Source: Natronohydrobacter sp. (GTDB lineage: Bacteria > Pseudomonadota > Alphaproteobacteria > Rhodobacterales > Rhodobacteraceae). From it: a stretch of DNA of 36,845 nucleotides. The notes under the pieces were generated by a model. That model worked only from the letters and a program-made list of their open reading frames with translations. It did no database searches and had not been told where the DNA came from. This document shows positions 8,366-15,790 of this stretch, one piece after another; within the stretch, counting starts at the first letter, position 1; each line of letters begins with the position of its first letter. The stretch spans positions 1 through 36,845 of the forward strand of contig SLDY01000143.1 of assembly GCA_007125005.1 (NCBI GenBank). Reading direction: 5' to 3'. The position numbers and the translations under genes were made by a program.

Positions 8366-8435
8366 CCCAAAAAAGGCGCGATCCATATCTCCTGTGAGGA
8401 TATGGATCGCGAGCAGACCCACTATAGCCCTGCTC
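8366..8435 (-). ncRNA. Candidate small RNA ending in an intrinsic terminator
   Basis: Read on the minus strand, a 6-bp hairpin (8435-8430 with 8416-8411) is followed directly by a perfect 13-bp stem with a 9-base loop (8411-8399 with 8389-8377). Then come two bases' C and a run of six Ts (complement of 8369-8374). This is a good intrinsic terminator, yet no minus-strand gene ends here: the flanking genes are both on the plus strand. A short minus-strand RNA of about 70-80 nt would explain it. I could not find a clear promoter for it, so it may instead be an operator or a terminator for antisense transcription from the kinase gene. Confidence 0.35.
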
Positions 8436-8465
8436 CGCGTTGACACCTGGTTCTGGTGGCCAGCC

Positions 8466-8494
8466 TTGTGACCTGCACAAACAGCGCATATGCT
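8466..8494 (+). promoter_or_regulatory. Predicted promoter of the histidine kinase (leaderless)
   Basis: TTGTGA (8466-8471) and TATGCT (8489-8494) are separated by 17 bases, a good sigma-70-type match. Transcription would begin 6-7 bases downstream, at or next to the ATG at 8501, giving an mRNA with no 5' leader. The absence of any Shine-Dalgarno sequence before that ATG fits this. Confidence 0.5.
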
Positions 8495-8500
8495 GCCGAC

Positions 8501-9841
8501 ATGCCGCCAAAACACCTTGCCCGCATCTTGCCTGCCAGCTTCTATGGTCGGGCTGTTCTGATCCTGATCATACCGATCATGGTGATCCAGATTGTGCTTT
8601 CAGTTGTTTTCATACAGCGCCACTATGAGCGGGTTACCGCGCAGATGACGACAAATATCCTGCGCGACATTCGTTTTCTGACCACCCGTCTTGATGCGGC
8701 CCAAAGGCCGGAGGACATCCTTGCGGAATTCGCAGATCTGATCGACATCCTGCAGATCGAAATCCGGCTCCCCGAGACTGCTGGCGCACCGCCCGATACT
8801 TTCACGCTCTCGCGGTTCGATCTGGCAGGGCAAGAGATCATCCGGGTGCTTGAAGAAGAATTGCCAACATATCTCGCAGCCGATCTCACAACGCAGCCAG
8901 GTGTCCTGCGTCTGTGGGTGCAAAGTGAGCATGGTGTGCTCGAACTGCAATTGTCGCGACGTCTGGTGACGACCTCCAATCCGCATCAGTTGCTCGTGAT
9001 CGTCTTTCTGGCTTCGGCCCTGATGACCCTGATCGCGTTTCAGTTTCTGCGCCTGCAAATCCGCCCTATCCGTCGGCTAGGGGCGGCCGCTGAAGCCTAT
9101 GGGCGCGGAGAGCGCGTTGCCCTGCGTGCCTCGGGTGCGCGCGAAATCCGGGCGGCCGCCCATGCCTTTATCGACATGCGCAACCGGATCGAGCGGCAGC
9201 GCGCTCAGCAGAAAATCATGCTTTCGGGGATCAGCCATGACATGCGCACGCCGTTGACACGGATGCGGCTGATCCTGTCGATGATGCAGGAAGATGAGGA
9301 CAGGGCGGCCCTTGAAGCGGAGATCACCGATCTGGACAAACGTCTTGCCGGTTTTCTGGATTTCACGCGCGGTCAGATGACCGAAAATATTCAGATGTCC
9401 GATCCTGCAGCATTAATCGGCGATCTTGTTGCACGGTATCACAGTGCCGGTTACGCGATACGCCTCACAGAAGGACGCAATCTCCCAAAGCGGATGCAGT
9501 TGGACCCGGATGCAATTTCGCGTGCGCTCGACAATCTGATCAGCAACGCCCTGCGCCACGGAGTGCAGGTGGAAATTCATGTCGAGGCCGCGCAGGGCAA
9601 TCTGAAGATCAGCATTGATGACGATGGACCCGGCATTGACCCGGAAGACCGCGAGCGGGCCTGCGAACCATTTGTAAGGCTTGATGAGGCACGCAACTCC
9701 GATAGCGGTGGTCTGGGGCTGGGCCTTGCCATTGCAAGCGAAATCGCGCGCGCACATAAGGGCCAGCTGTGCCTTGAGCGCAGCCCCTCGCTGGGTGGGC
9801 TGCGCGCCGTCTTGGAGCTTCCATTGGCTCAGAGCTTGTAG
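8501..9841 (+). CDS. EnvZ-like sensor histidine kinase (orphan)
   Basis: A two-component sensor kinase of 446 residues in the inner membrane. It has a first transmembrane helix at about 17-40 and a periplasmic sensor region of about 110 residues. A second transmembrane helix at about 165-185 is followed by a HAMP domain (FLRLQIRPIRRLGAAAEAYG). The dimerisation domain has ISHDMRTPLTRMRL with phospho-acceptor His246. The ATPase domain has the N box DNLISNALRHG, G1 box DDDGPGIDPED and G2 box GGLGLGLAIASEIARAHKG. The ATG at 8501 is preferred over an upstream in-frame GTG (8456), because the homologous part begins after it and a promoter ends just before it. Enzymes of this type are normally next to an OmpR-like regulator gene; none is present. 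The 3' end overlaps the convergent carboxypeptidase gene by 13 bases. Confidence 0.93.
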   Translation: MPPKHLARILPASFYGRAVLILIIPIMVIQIVLSVVFIQRHYERVTAQMTTNILRDIRFLTTRLDAAQRPEDILAEFADLIDILQIEIRLPETAGAPPDTFTLSRFDLAGQEIIRVLEEELPTYLAADLTTQPGVLRLWVQSEHGVLELQLSRRLVTTSNPHQLLVIVFLASALMTLIAFQFLRLQIRPIRRLGAAAEAYGRGERVALRASGAREIRAAAHAFIDMRNRIERQRAQQKIMLSGISHDMRTPLTRMRLILSMMQEDEDRAALEAEITDLDKRLAGFLDFTRGQMTENIQMSDPAALIGDLVARYHSAGYAIRLTEGRNLPKRMQLDPDAISRALDNLISNALRHGVQVEIHVEAAQGNLKISIDDDGPGIDPEDRERACEPFVRLDEARNSDSGGLGLGLAIASEIARAHKGQLCLERSPSLGGLRAVLELPLAQSL

Positions 9842-11298
9842 AGCTCGGCAAATTTCGTCTCCAGATACGTCATCAGCGGGGCTTCATCCGGCTGGAAACC
9901 GCAGGCATGGGCAATCGTGTCGCGTGGGCCACGCAATGCACCGAAAGTTTGCAGGTGTTCACGCAGCCAATTCGTCGCAGAACTGGTATTGCCCTGTGCC
10001 AGCGCTTCAGACAGATCAGGAACATCCGCGCTCAGGGTCTGATAAAGGCAGCCGGCATATATATTCCCCAACGCATAGGTCGGGAAATAGCCAAAAAGCC
10101 CGACGGACCAATGCACATCCTGCAAGACACCATTGGCGGGCTTATCCACGGGGTAACCGAAATCAGCTTCGAACCGGGTGTTCCATGCCTCTTCCAGGTC
10201 CTCGGCATCGAGGGTGCCGCGTATCAAGGCGCGCTCAAGATCGAAGCGCAGCATGATATGGAGGTTGTATTGAACTTCGTCAGCTTCGGTACGGATATAG
10301 CCTTTGTTCACACTGTTCACAGCAGCGTAGAAATCATCCGGATCCGGCAGGCTAAGGGCACCGAACTCCTGCACCATGGCCGCATGGAGCCAATGGGTGA
10401 AGGCCCGCGAGCGACCGAGTTGATTTTCATAGATGCGGCTTTGGCTTTCATGCACCCCCATGGACACACCACGCCCGAGCGGGGTCAACCGATGTTCGAG
10501 CGCTACGCCCTGTTCGTAAGCGGCGTGGCCCACCTCATGGATGGTTGAATAAAAGCAGTTGAAGGGCTCTTCGACGACCACGCGGGTGGTTATGCGCACA
10601 TCATCGCCGGAACCGGATGAGAAAGGATGCACGGCAAGATCTATCCGGCCACGCGTGAAATCATAACCGAAATGCTCGGCCAGCCTGCGCGATACGCGCA
10701 ACTGGCCTTCTTGCGGAAAATGCCCTGTCAGAGCGGGAGGGCTGTCTGCACCAAGGATCGCTTCGCGCAGCGCTACGAGGCGCGGACGCATCCGGGCAAA
10801 AGTGGCCGCCACTGTCCCGGAATCGGTCTCGGGCTCGTAATCGGCCATCAGCGCGTCATAGGGATCGCCCCCTGCGGCGATTGCCTCGCCCTCTTCGCGG
10901 CGCAGGGCAATCATCTGCTTGAGCCACGGCAAAAAACTCGCGACATCGCCTGCAAGCCGTGCCTCCTCCCACGCAGTCTGCGAGAGCGGAGTGACACGCG
11001 CCAGTTCAGCGGCCAGTCTCGCTGGCACCTTGGTGTTGCGCGTATAGTCGCGCCGGATCTCGCGCAGATTGGCGACCTCGATCTCGTTACGCGGTGCGGC
11101 GCTCTCCAACCAGGCGCCGATACGTGGATCGGTACGACGCGCATGGAGGATCTCTTCGAGCGCCGCCATTTCTTCCGAACGCTGCCCATTGGCGCCGCGC
11201 GGCATCATGGTCTGCTGATCCCAGCCCAGACGGCCCGAGACCTGTGCCAGCGCCTCTGTCTGGCGCGTATGCGCCATCAATTCTTCATAGGCAGTCAT
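9829..11298 (-). CDS. M32 family metallocarboxypeptidase (Taq type)
   Basis: A cytoplasmic zinc carboxypeptidase that removes C-terminal residues from peptides. The 489-residue length is standard for M32. The zinc motif HEVGH is at residues 254-258 and the family's second signature HESQSR at 283-288. The N-terminal LGWDQQTMMP and the closing WLREHLQTFGALR are also typical of the family. The ATG overlaps the ctaA stop (ATGA) and has AAGGAG about 6 bases upstream, so it is co-transcribed with ctaA, although there is no known functional link between them. Its 3' end overlaps the histidine kinase gene tail to tail. Confidence 0.93.
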   Translation of the reverse strand: MTAYEELMAHTRQTEALAQVSGRLGWDQQTMMPRGANGQRSEEMAALEEILHARRTDPRIGAWLESAAPRNEIEVANLREIRRDYTRNTKVPARLAAELARVTPLSQTAWEEARLAGDVASFLPWLKQMIALRREEGEAIAAGGDPYDALMADYEPETDSGTVAATFARMRPRLVALREAILGADSPPALTGHFPQEGQLRVSRRLAEHFGYDFTRGRIDLAVHPFSSGSGDDVRITTRVVVEEPFNCFYSTIHEVGHAAYEQGVALEHRLTPLGRGVSMGVHESQSRIYENQLGRSRAFTHWLHAAMVQEFGALSLPDPDDFYAAVNSVNKGYIRTEADEVQYNLHIMLRFDLERALIRGTLDAEDLEEAWNTRFEADFGYPVDKPANGVLQDVHWSVGLFGYFPTYALGNIYAGCLYQTLSADVPDLSEALAQGNTSSATNWLREHLQTFGALRGPRDTIAHACGFQPDEAPLMTYLETKFAELYKL

Positions 11299-12449
11299 GC
11301 TTTTGCTCCTTGCGCGCGCAGGCTGTCAAATCTTGGATATTGCGCCAGATGCCGTGCGCGGATGATGAGCACCCACAAAAGCACCGCGGTCGCCTGATGC
11401 GCAATGCCCAATTGCCAAGGTGCGCCATGCAAGACAGTCACAACTCCCAGCACGATCTGGGCGAGCATCACGACGAACATTGCGTTGAAGGCGGCGCGCG
11501 TCGCCGAATGGCTGGATTTACGCCCTCTGAGCCAAACCACGAGCGCGAAAATCACCAGCAGATATCCGGCTTTTCGGTGGATGAATTGCGTGGTTGCAGG
11601 GTTCTCGAAGAGATTGACCCAGCGCGGTTGCATCGCGAACAATTCGGGCGGGATGAACACACCATTCATAAGCGGCCAATCCGTGTAACCGCGCCCGGCA
11701 TCAATTCCAGCAACCAGCGCGCCAAGGATGATCTGCAGAAACGCGAAATGCATCAGCCCGCTGGAGAGCGAAAAGACACGCCCTTCGCGCGCGCGTCGCG
11801 CGGCGATGAGTTCAGCCTCGGGGCGGTTGAGCAGGAAAGTGTACCACGCGATCAGCCCGAGGATGACAAAGGCCAGCCCGAGATGCACGGCAAGCCGGTA
11901 GGAGGCCACAGCGGTCATGCCTTCGGTCAGGCCAGAGGCGACCATCCACCAGCCGATTGCCCCTTGCAGCCCGCCTAATGCGCCAAGGCCAAGTAGGCGC
12001 TGCGTCCAACCAGTGGGAATGCGTTTGGTGAGCCAGAAAAACAGAAAGCCCAGGCCCCAGACGAGCCCGATCACCCGACCTAGCTGACGATGCCCCCATT
12101 CCCACCAGTAAATGACTTTGAATTCTTCCAGCGTCATACCCTGATTCATCAGGCGATACTGATCTATCTGGCGGTATTTCTCGAACTCCTCCTGCCACAT
12201 CTCGGCAGTGAGTGGGGGGATGGCTCCGGTAACCGGGCGCCATTCGGTAATCGACAATCCGCTATCCGTGAGCCGCGTCATACCGCCCACCACAATCATC
12301 ACGCAGACCAGCGCGAAAAGGAACATGAGCCAGAGACGGATAGCCCCGCGCGCACCGGGTTTCGCACGGTCAATCACACCGCCCTGCGGCACGGGTTTCG
12401 CGGCAGTCTTATCTGTGACTTCCTCGAAAATCGCGCGTTTCTTGGCCAT
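11295..12449 (-). CDS. ctaA: Heme A synthase, COX15/CtaA type
   Basis: Converts heme O to heme A for aa3-type cytochrome c oxidase, in the inner membrane. The 384-residue protein has about eight transmembrane helices. It carries the alphaproteobacterial/mitochondrial signatures GGMTRLTDSGLSITEWRPV, WWEWGHRQLGRVIGLVW, VNLFENPATTQFIHRKAGYL and the late IAHQATAVLL; the histidines in these are the heme ligands of the family. The ATG at 12449 (MAKKRAIF) is chosen over an upstream extension because CAGGAG lies 6 bases before it and the extension overlaps the predicted promoter. ctaB and the oxidase genes are not nearby. Confidence 0.95.
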   Translation of the reverse strand: MAKKRAIFEEVTDKTAAKPVPQGGVIDRAKPGARGAIRLWLMFLFALVCVMIVVGGMTRLTDSGLSITEWRPVTGAIPPLTAEMWQEEFEKYRQIDQYRLMNQGMTLEEFKVIYWWEWGHRQLGRVIGLVWGLGFLFFWLTKRIPTGWTQRLLGLGALGGLQGAIGWWMVASGLTEGMTAVASYRLAVHLGLAFVILGLIAWYTFLLNRPEAELIAARRAREGRVFSLSSGLMHFAFLQIILGALVAGIDAGRGYTDWPLMNGVFIPPELFAMQPRWVNLFENPATTQFIHRKAGYLLVIFALVVWLRGRKSSHSATRAAFNAMFVVMLAQIVLGVVTVLHGAPWQLGIAHQATAVLLWVLIIRARHLAQYPRFDSLRAQGAKA

Positions 12450-12475
12450 CTGTGTCTCCTGTCTGATCGCCGGGC

Positions 12476-12504
12476 AAGCTAGTGCGGGCATGGGCGGGGT
12501 TCAA
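12476..12504 (-). promoter_or_regulatory. Predicted promoter of ctaA
   Basis: On the minus strand TTGAAC (12504-12499) and TAGCTT (12481-12476) are spaced by 17 bases. Predicted transcription start is near 12469, about 20 bases before the ctaA ATG. It suggests that ctaA and the carboxypeptidase gene are transcribed separately from trmJ. Confidence 0.45.
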
Positions 12505-12548
12505 GCGGCTTGGGCAAGCGTGATCGCATTGCGCTACAGCCTTATGCC

Positions 12549-13319
12549 CTATCCATCACCCCTGCGCGCCAATTGCCGTAACATGCCGTGAAAAGTTTGC
12601 ACATCGGCACGGGTCAGCCCAAGCCGCGACCACATATTGCGCAAATTCAGACGCATGTTGTCGGCTTTTGCCGCCGGAAAGAAGAATCCGGCTGCCTCAA
12701 GCCGCTCTTCGAAATGATCCCCCAGCTTCTCGCGCTCAACAGCACTTGCAAGAGCAGTCCCGGCCAGCGCCATCACGTCGGGTGGGGCCTCTGCGCCAAG
12801 ACGGTTGAATTCATAAGCCACCAGCAGCACGCATTGCGCGAGATTGAGCGAGTAGAAAGCCGGGTTTACAGGCACTGTGATGATGGCATTGGCGCGCGCC
12901 ACATCCTCGTTCTCGAGCCCTGCCCGTTCCGGCCCGAACAGAACAGCCACGCGCTTGCCTGCTTCAAGCATTGCACGTGCTTCAACCATCGCGCGCTCAG
13001 GTGTCAGAACCGGCTTTGTGAGGCCACGCCCGCGCACCGTTGTGGCATAGACATAATCGCAATCTCCGATCGCGCCTGAAAGATCATCGAAAAGCCCGGC
13101 GCGCTCCAGCACGCGCGAGCCTCCCGAAGCCATCGCAACGGCCTTGGGGTTGGGCCAGCCATCGCGTGGTTCCACCAGACGCATCCGCGCGCAGTTGAAA
13201 TTCAGCATGGCGCGGGCGGCGGCCCCGATATTCTCGCCCATTTGTGGGCGCACGAGCACCATGATCGGGCTCGGGGCATCGAAAAGCGGATCATCGAGCG
13301 GGGTCATTGTCCCATCCAT
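12549..13319 (-). CDS. trmJ: tRNA (cytidine/uridine-2'-O-)-methyltransferase TrmJ-like
   Basis: A SPOUT-fold (SpoU) RNA ribose methyltransferase of 256 residues. The TrmJ branch methylates position 32 of tRNAs using S-adenosylmethionine. Visible motifs are motif 1 RPQMGENIGAAARAMLNF near the N terminus, motif 2 VAVLFGPERAGLENEDV (about 130-146), and motif 3 NPAFYSLNLAQCVLLVAYE (about 155-173). A C-terminal extension (about 180-256) is characteristic of TrmJ rather than TrmL. Starts at 13319 and 13307 are both possible; neither has a strong Shine-Dalgarno sequence. A promoter candidate sits just upstream, shared back to back with the ThiE-like gene. Confidence 0.9.
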   Translation of the reverse strand: MDGTMTPLDDPLFDAPSPIMVLVRPQMGENIGAAARAMLNFNCARMRLVEPRDGWPNPKAVAMASGGSRVLERAGLFDDLSGAIGDCDYVYATTVRGRGLTKPVLTPERAMVEARAMLEAGKRVAVLFGPERAGLENEDVARANAIITVPVNPAFYSLNLAQCVLLVAYEFNRLGAEAPPDVMALAGTALASAVEREKLGDHFEERLEAAGFFFPAAKADNMRLNLRNMWSRLGLTRADVQTFHGMLRQLARRGDG

Positions 13320-13335
13320 CTGCAAAACTCGTGCT

Positions 13336-13364
13336 GACTTAGCTTGCCTTCAAGGATGCTTCAA
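13336..13364 (-). promoter_or_regulatory. Possible trmJ promoter
   Basis: On the minus strand TTGAAG (13364-13359) and TAAGTC (13341-13336) lie 17 bases apart, with a predicted start near 13329, ten bases before the trmJ ATG. The -10 match is weak. The -35 hexamer falls in an 11-bp tandem repeat, so a second copy of it lies immediately downstream. Confidence 0.3.
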
Positions 13365-13369
13365 GGATG
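13348..13369. repeat. Perfect 11-bp tandem repeat
   Basis: The unit CTTCAAGGATG occurs twice in a row (13348-13358 and 13359-13369) in the non-coding interval between trmJ and the ThiE-like gene. It could be a paired binding site or a simple slippage duplication. Confidence 0.8.
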
Positions 13370-13376
13370 GCCACGC

Positions 13377-13405
13377 TTGTCTCGACCATGGGTGCGGGAT
13401 ATGAG
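13377..13405 (+). promoter_or_regulatory. Predicted promoter of the ThiE-like gene
   Basis: TTGTCT (13377-13382) and TATGAG (13400-13405) are separated by 17 bases. Transcription would start near 13412, 24 bases before the chosen ATG at 13436, leaving room for the CGAGG ribosome binding site. This also argues against in-frame starts upstream of 13400. Confidence 0.4.
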
Positions 13406-13435
13406 AGCACGACCAAGAGCCAAGCGAGGCGCATG

Positions 13436-14053
13436 ATGAGCACGGACACCCCCCAGCTTTACCTGATCACCCCGCCCGTGATTGATCTCGGGGTATTTCC
13501 ACCCCTGCTGTCGCGCGTTCTCGATGCGCAGGAGATTGCCTGCCTGCGCCTTTCGCTGGCGGCCCGCGACGAAGACACGATCCTTCGTAGCGCCGATGCC
13601 CTGCGCGAGATCGCCCATGCCCGCGATATTCCGCTGGTGATCGAGGAGCATGTGCTGATGGTCGAGCGACTGGGCCTTGACGGCGTGCATCTGCGCGAAC
13701 CTGCCGCGCGGATCCGCAAGCTACGCGAGAGCCTTGGTGCTGATGCAATCATCGGTGCCTATTGCGCTCAATCACGACATGACGGCATGAATGCAGGCGA
13801 GGCAGGTGCGGATTATGTGAGTTTCGGGCCGCTCGGGGCAAGCGCGCTTGGTGACGGCCAGCTGGCCGCGCGCGATCTCTTTGAATGGTGGTCGGCAATG
13901 ATCGAGTTGCCCGTCGTCGCCGAAGGCGCGTTAAGCCGCGATCTGATCGAGGCATTCACGCCTGTGACAGATTTCTTTGCCATTGGCGAAGAGATCTGGA
14001 CCGCAGATGATCCCGTCGCAGCACTTGCAGCACTGACGGCACCTTTGCGCTAG
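13436..14053 (+). CDS. ThiE/TenI-like protein with altered active site
   Basis: The 205-residue product has the thiamine-phosphate synthase TIM-barrel outline: QLYLITPP at the start, LGLDGVHLREP at about 79-89, IIGAYCAQSRHDG at about 105-117, and ADYVSFGPLGAS at about 125-136. Genuine ThiE uses Asp residues in an N-D-R stretch and in a G-Q-E/D-D stretch to bind magnesium. Here those places read IEEHV and LREPA, and the usual Asp after LIT is Pro. It may therefore not be a true thiamine-phosphate synthase. The ATG at 13436 is chosen for its CGAGG at 6 bases; 13433 is also possible. No other thiamine gene is adjacent. It abuts the convergent olsA stop with no spacer. Confidence 0.8.
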   Translation: MSTDTPQLYLITPPVIDLGVFPPLLSRVLDAQEIACLRLSLAARDEDTILRSADALREIAHARDIPLVIEEHVLMVERLGLDGVHLREPAARIRKLRESLGADAIIGAYCAQSRHDGMNAGEAGADYVSFGPLGASALGDGQLAARDLFEWWSAMIELPVVAEGALSRDLIEAFTPVTDFFAIGEEIWTADDPVAALAALTAPLR

Positions 14054-14872
14054 CTAGACGGAGCGGACAAAGCCTGCGCGAACACTGTCTTGGCAGGCTT
14101 TTGTCAGTGCCTTGCGATCGGGCCATTGTGCAACCTCCAAGGCTGGGTGGAAGACTACATCCACCCGTCCCGGTTTTTTCTCGGCCAGAACCTGCAGAAG
14201 ATGTTGGACAAAACCCATATCGCCCCACCAGCCATAGAAGCGTGGATCGCGATCCGCAGGGCTGTGGTAGCGCAGGCTAACCGGCTGGATATGAAGAAAA
14301 TCACGCAATTCAGGTGCGAAGAAAGCAGCGAAAAGCGTTGATTTGAATGGCAAAACGCGAAGGCCGTCAGAACTGGTGCCTTCGGGAAAGAACAAAAGCC
14401 TGTGGCCTTCGCGCAGCCGCTGTTCAAGGAGGCGTGTCTGGCGCGCGGCGTCGCGTTTGTCGCGACGGATGAACACAGTGCCTGTGGCGCGGGCGAGCCA
14501 GCCAATACCGGGCCATTCGGCCACCTCGGCCTTGGAGACAAAGAAAACCCGCGTCGCGGCATTGAGCACAAAAATGTCGAGCCATGATCCATGATTGGCG
14601 ACCAGCGCGCCGCGCGCTGCCATGACCTGCCCCCTCACCTGCAAACGCACCCCAAGAATACGCAGTGCATTGCGGCAGACAGCTTGCGTAAGATAGGGAG
14701 TGAAAGGGCGCTTGAGCCCGAAGACGGGTCGCTCCAGAAACCGCAAGAGCAGCTTTATAAGCAGCCCGCCAAAAATCAGCAGCAGTAACACTGTGCCTCG
14801 CCAAAGCACGCGCGGCCATGCGCTTGGCCGGATAGTCATATGTGGGGGCGGTTGATCCGAGGTCCAGGTCAT
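14054..14872 (-). CDS. olsA: PlsC-family acyltransferase, probable OlsA
   Basis: A membrane-bound acyltransferase of 272 residues. The PlsC domain carries the catalytic HX4D motif NHGSWLD (His94, Asp99) and the substrate motif FPEGTSSDG (162-170), after an N-terminal hydrophobic helix (about 28-46). Because it directly follows olsB it is best read as OlsA, which acylates lyso-ornithine lipid to ornithine lipid; in Rhodobacter the equivalent enzyme can also act as a phosphatidic-acid-forming acyltransferase. The olsB TGA overlaps the start: both a GTG (14875) and an ATG (14872) are available, and the ATG is preferred. No strong Shine-Dalgarno is visible, which fits translational coupling. Confidence 0.85.
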   Translation of the reverse strand: MTWTSDQPPPHMTIRPSAWPRVLWRGTVLLLLIFGGLLIKLLLRFLERPVFGLKRPFTPYLTQAVCRNALRILGVRLQVRGQVMAARGALVANHGSWLDIFVLNAATRVFFVSKAEVAEWPGIGWLARATGTVFIRRDKRDAARQTRLLEQRLREGHRLLFFPEGTSSDGLRVLPFKSTLFAAFFAPELRDFLHIQPVSLRYHSPADRDPRFYGWWGDMGFVQHLLQVLAEKKPGRVDVVFHPALEVAQWPDRKALTKACQDSVRAGFVRSV

Positions 14873-15672
14873 CACGATATCGGCCGAGAGGCTGCATGGC
14901 GCGACAGGGCGCGGGCCTGTGCCGACATCGTCGCTGTATCGAGGATTATGCAGACATCAGTTGTCTGAAAGGCATGGTCGATATAGACATCGTCACCCAC
15001 CATGCCACCAAGGCGCAGATAGGCCCGGATCAGGGAGGGCATCTGCATCAATGCTGCCTTGCGATACAGTGTTTCGGGCGCGAGGGGGGTGAAGCCGCTG
15101 GGATGGCGTGCTTGCACACGCAAGGCAGGCGGTGCGCGGTGATGGTGATGCAGCCAACTCAAAGGTTGCACCCAGTGCATCGGGTCTGCGCTGTGAAAAC
15201 TGGCTGCGCCAAAGAGGATTTCGATTTTCTTGCGCAGCACATAATCCGCCAATCCCTGCCACAAATGCAACATTCCGACCCCGCCACGATAGGTAGGATG
15301 GATGCATGATCTACCCAATTCCAACAAACGGCGGTTGGACTGGCGCAGCGGAGTCAGGTCGAACTCATCATCGCAATAAAAGCGCCCCGCAGCCCCAACC
15401 CGCGTATCCGGCAACAACCTATAGACCCCGACAACATGGTCGATACTGCTTTCATCCCTGCGTCTGTCGATCAACAGGAGATGATCGAAGATCGAATCGA
15501 AGGCATCGCATTCGAGTTTGTTGACATGATCGACCATCGGGCCTGTGCCGCCCATCTCCTCGATAAAGACCTGATAACGCAAACGCTGCGCTGCACGAAG
15601 ATCATTCTCATCTTCTGCGAGGCGCACATAGAGGCTGTCATGCTTCGTGTAACCGCTCTGAGTCAGTGTCAT
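14872..15672 (-). CDS. olsB: L-ornithine N-alpha-acyltransferase OlsB
   Basis: Catalyses the first step of ornithine lipid synthesis, transferring a 3-hydroxyacyl group from acyl carrier protein to ornithine. The 266-residue protein has the GNAT-like 'hemolysin' fold signatures of OlsB: AAQRLRYQVFIEEMGG near 28-43, VVGVYRLLP near 82-90, LELGRSCIHPTYRGG near 117-131, and LFGAASFHSADP around 154-165. It is the first gene of the olsB-olsA pair. Ornithine lipids often replace phospholipids under phosphate limitation, but I saw no convincing Pho box in the 118 bp upstream. The ATG has only a weak GGAA before it. Confidence 0.92.
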   Translation of the reverse strand: MTLTQSGYTKHDSLYVRLAEDENDLRAAQRLRYQVFIEEMGGTGPMVDHVNKLECDAFDSIFDHLLLIDRRRDESSIDHVVGVYRLLPDTRVGAAGRFYCDDEFDLTPLRQSNRRLLELGRSCIHPTYRGGVGMLHLWQGLADYVLRKKIEILFGAASFHSADPMHWVQPLSWLHHHHRAPPALRVQARHPSGFTPLAPETLYRKAALMQMPSLIRAYLRLGGMVGDDVYIDHAFQTTDVCIILDTATMSAQARALSRHAASRPIS

Positions 15673-15790
15673 GATTTCCGCAAGCTTACAGATTGTTTTT
15701 CATGATGTGTCGTGTCAGACGCGCTGACGACCCCCAAAAAAGGTTGCAAAAATCAGCTTGTATGCTCGCTATAGTTGTGAAACCCTGTCA

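Larger units (their letters stand above)
8147..8500. other. 354-bp non-coding interval with hairpins before the kinase
   Basis: No convincing gene lies here; short open frames on both strands look unlike proteins and overlap one another. A 7-bp inverted repeat (8220-8226 with 8243-8249) spans a 16-base loop. Two adjacent hairpins (8377-8411 and 8411-8435) are described separately, and the kinase promoter lies at the right end. This is the largest gene-free stretch in the window. Confidence 0.7.

Noticed and set aside
8163-8510. Several short open frames on both strands in the gap before the kinase
   Set aside because: They overlap each other, run through the hairpins, lack Shine-Dalgarno sequences and have no protein-like composition.
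10627-11397. Plus-strand open frame of 256 codons opposite the M32 carboxypeptidase
   Set aside because: Antisense to a clear enzyme; no recognisable motif or ribosome binding site.
15714-15728. GTCAG/CTGAC inverted repeat upstream of olsB as terminator or operator
   Set aside because: Only 5 bp of stem, no T tract in the right direction, and no known operator matches it.
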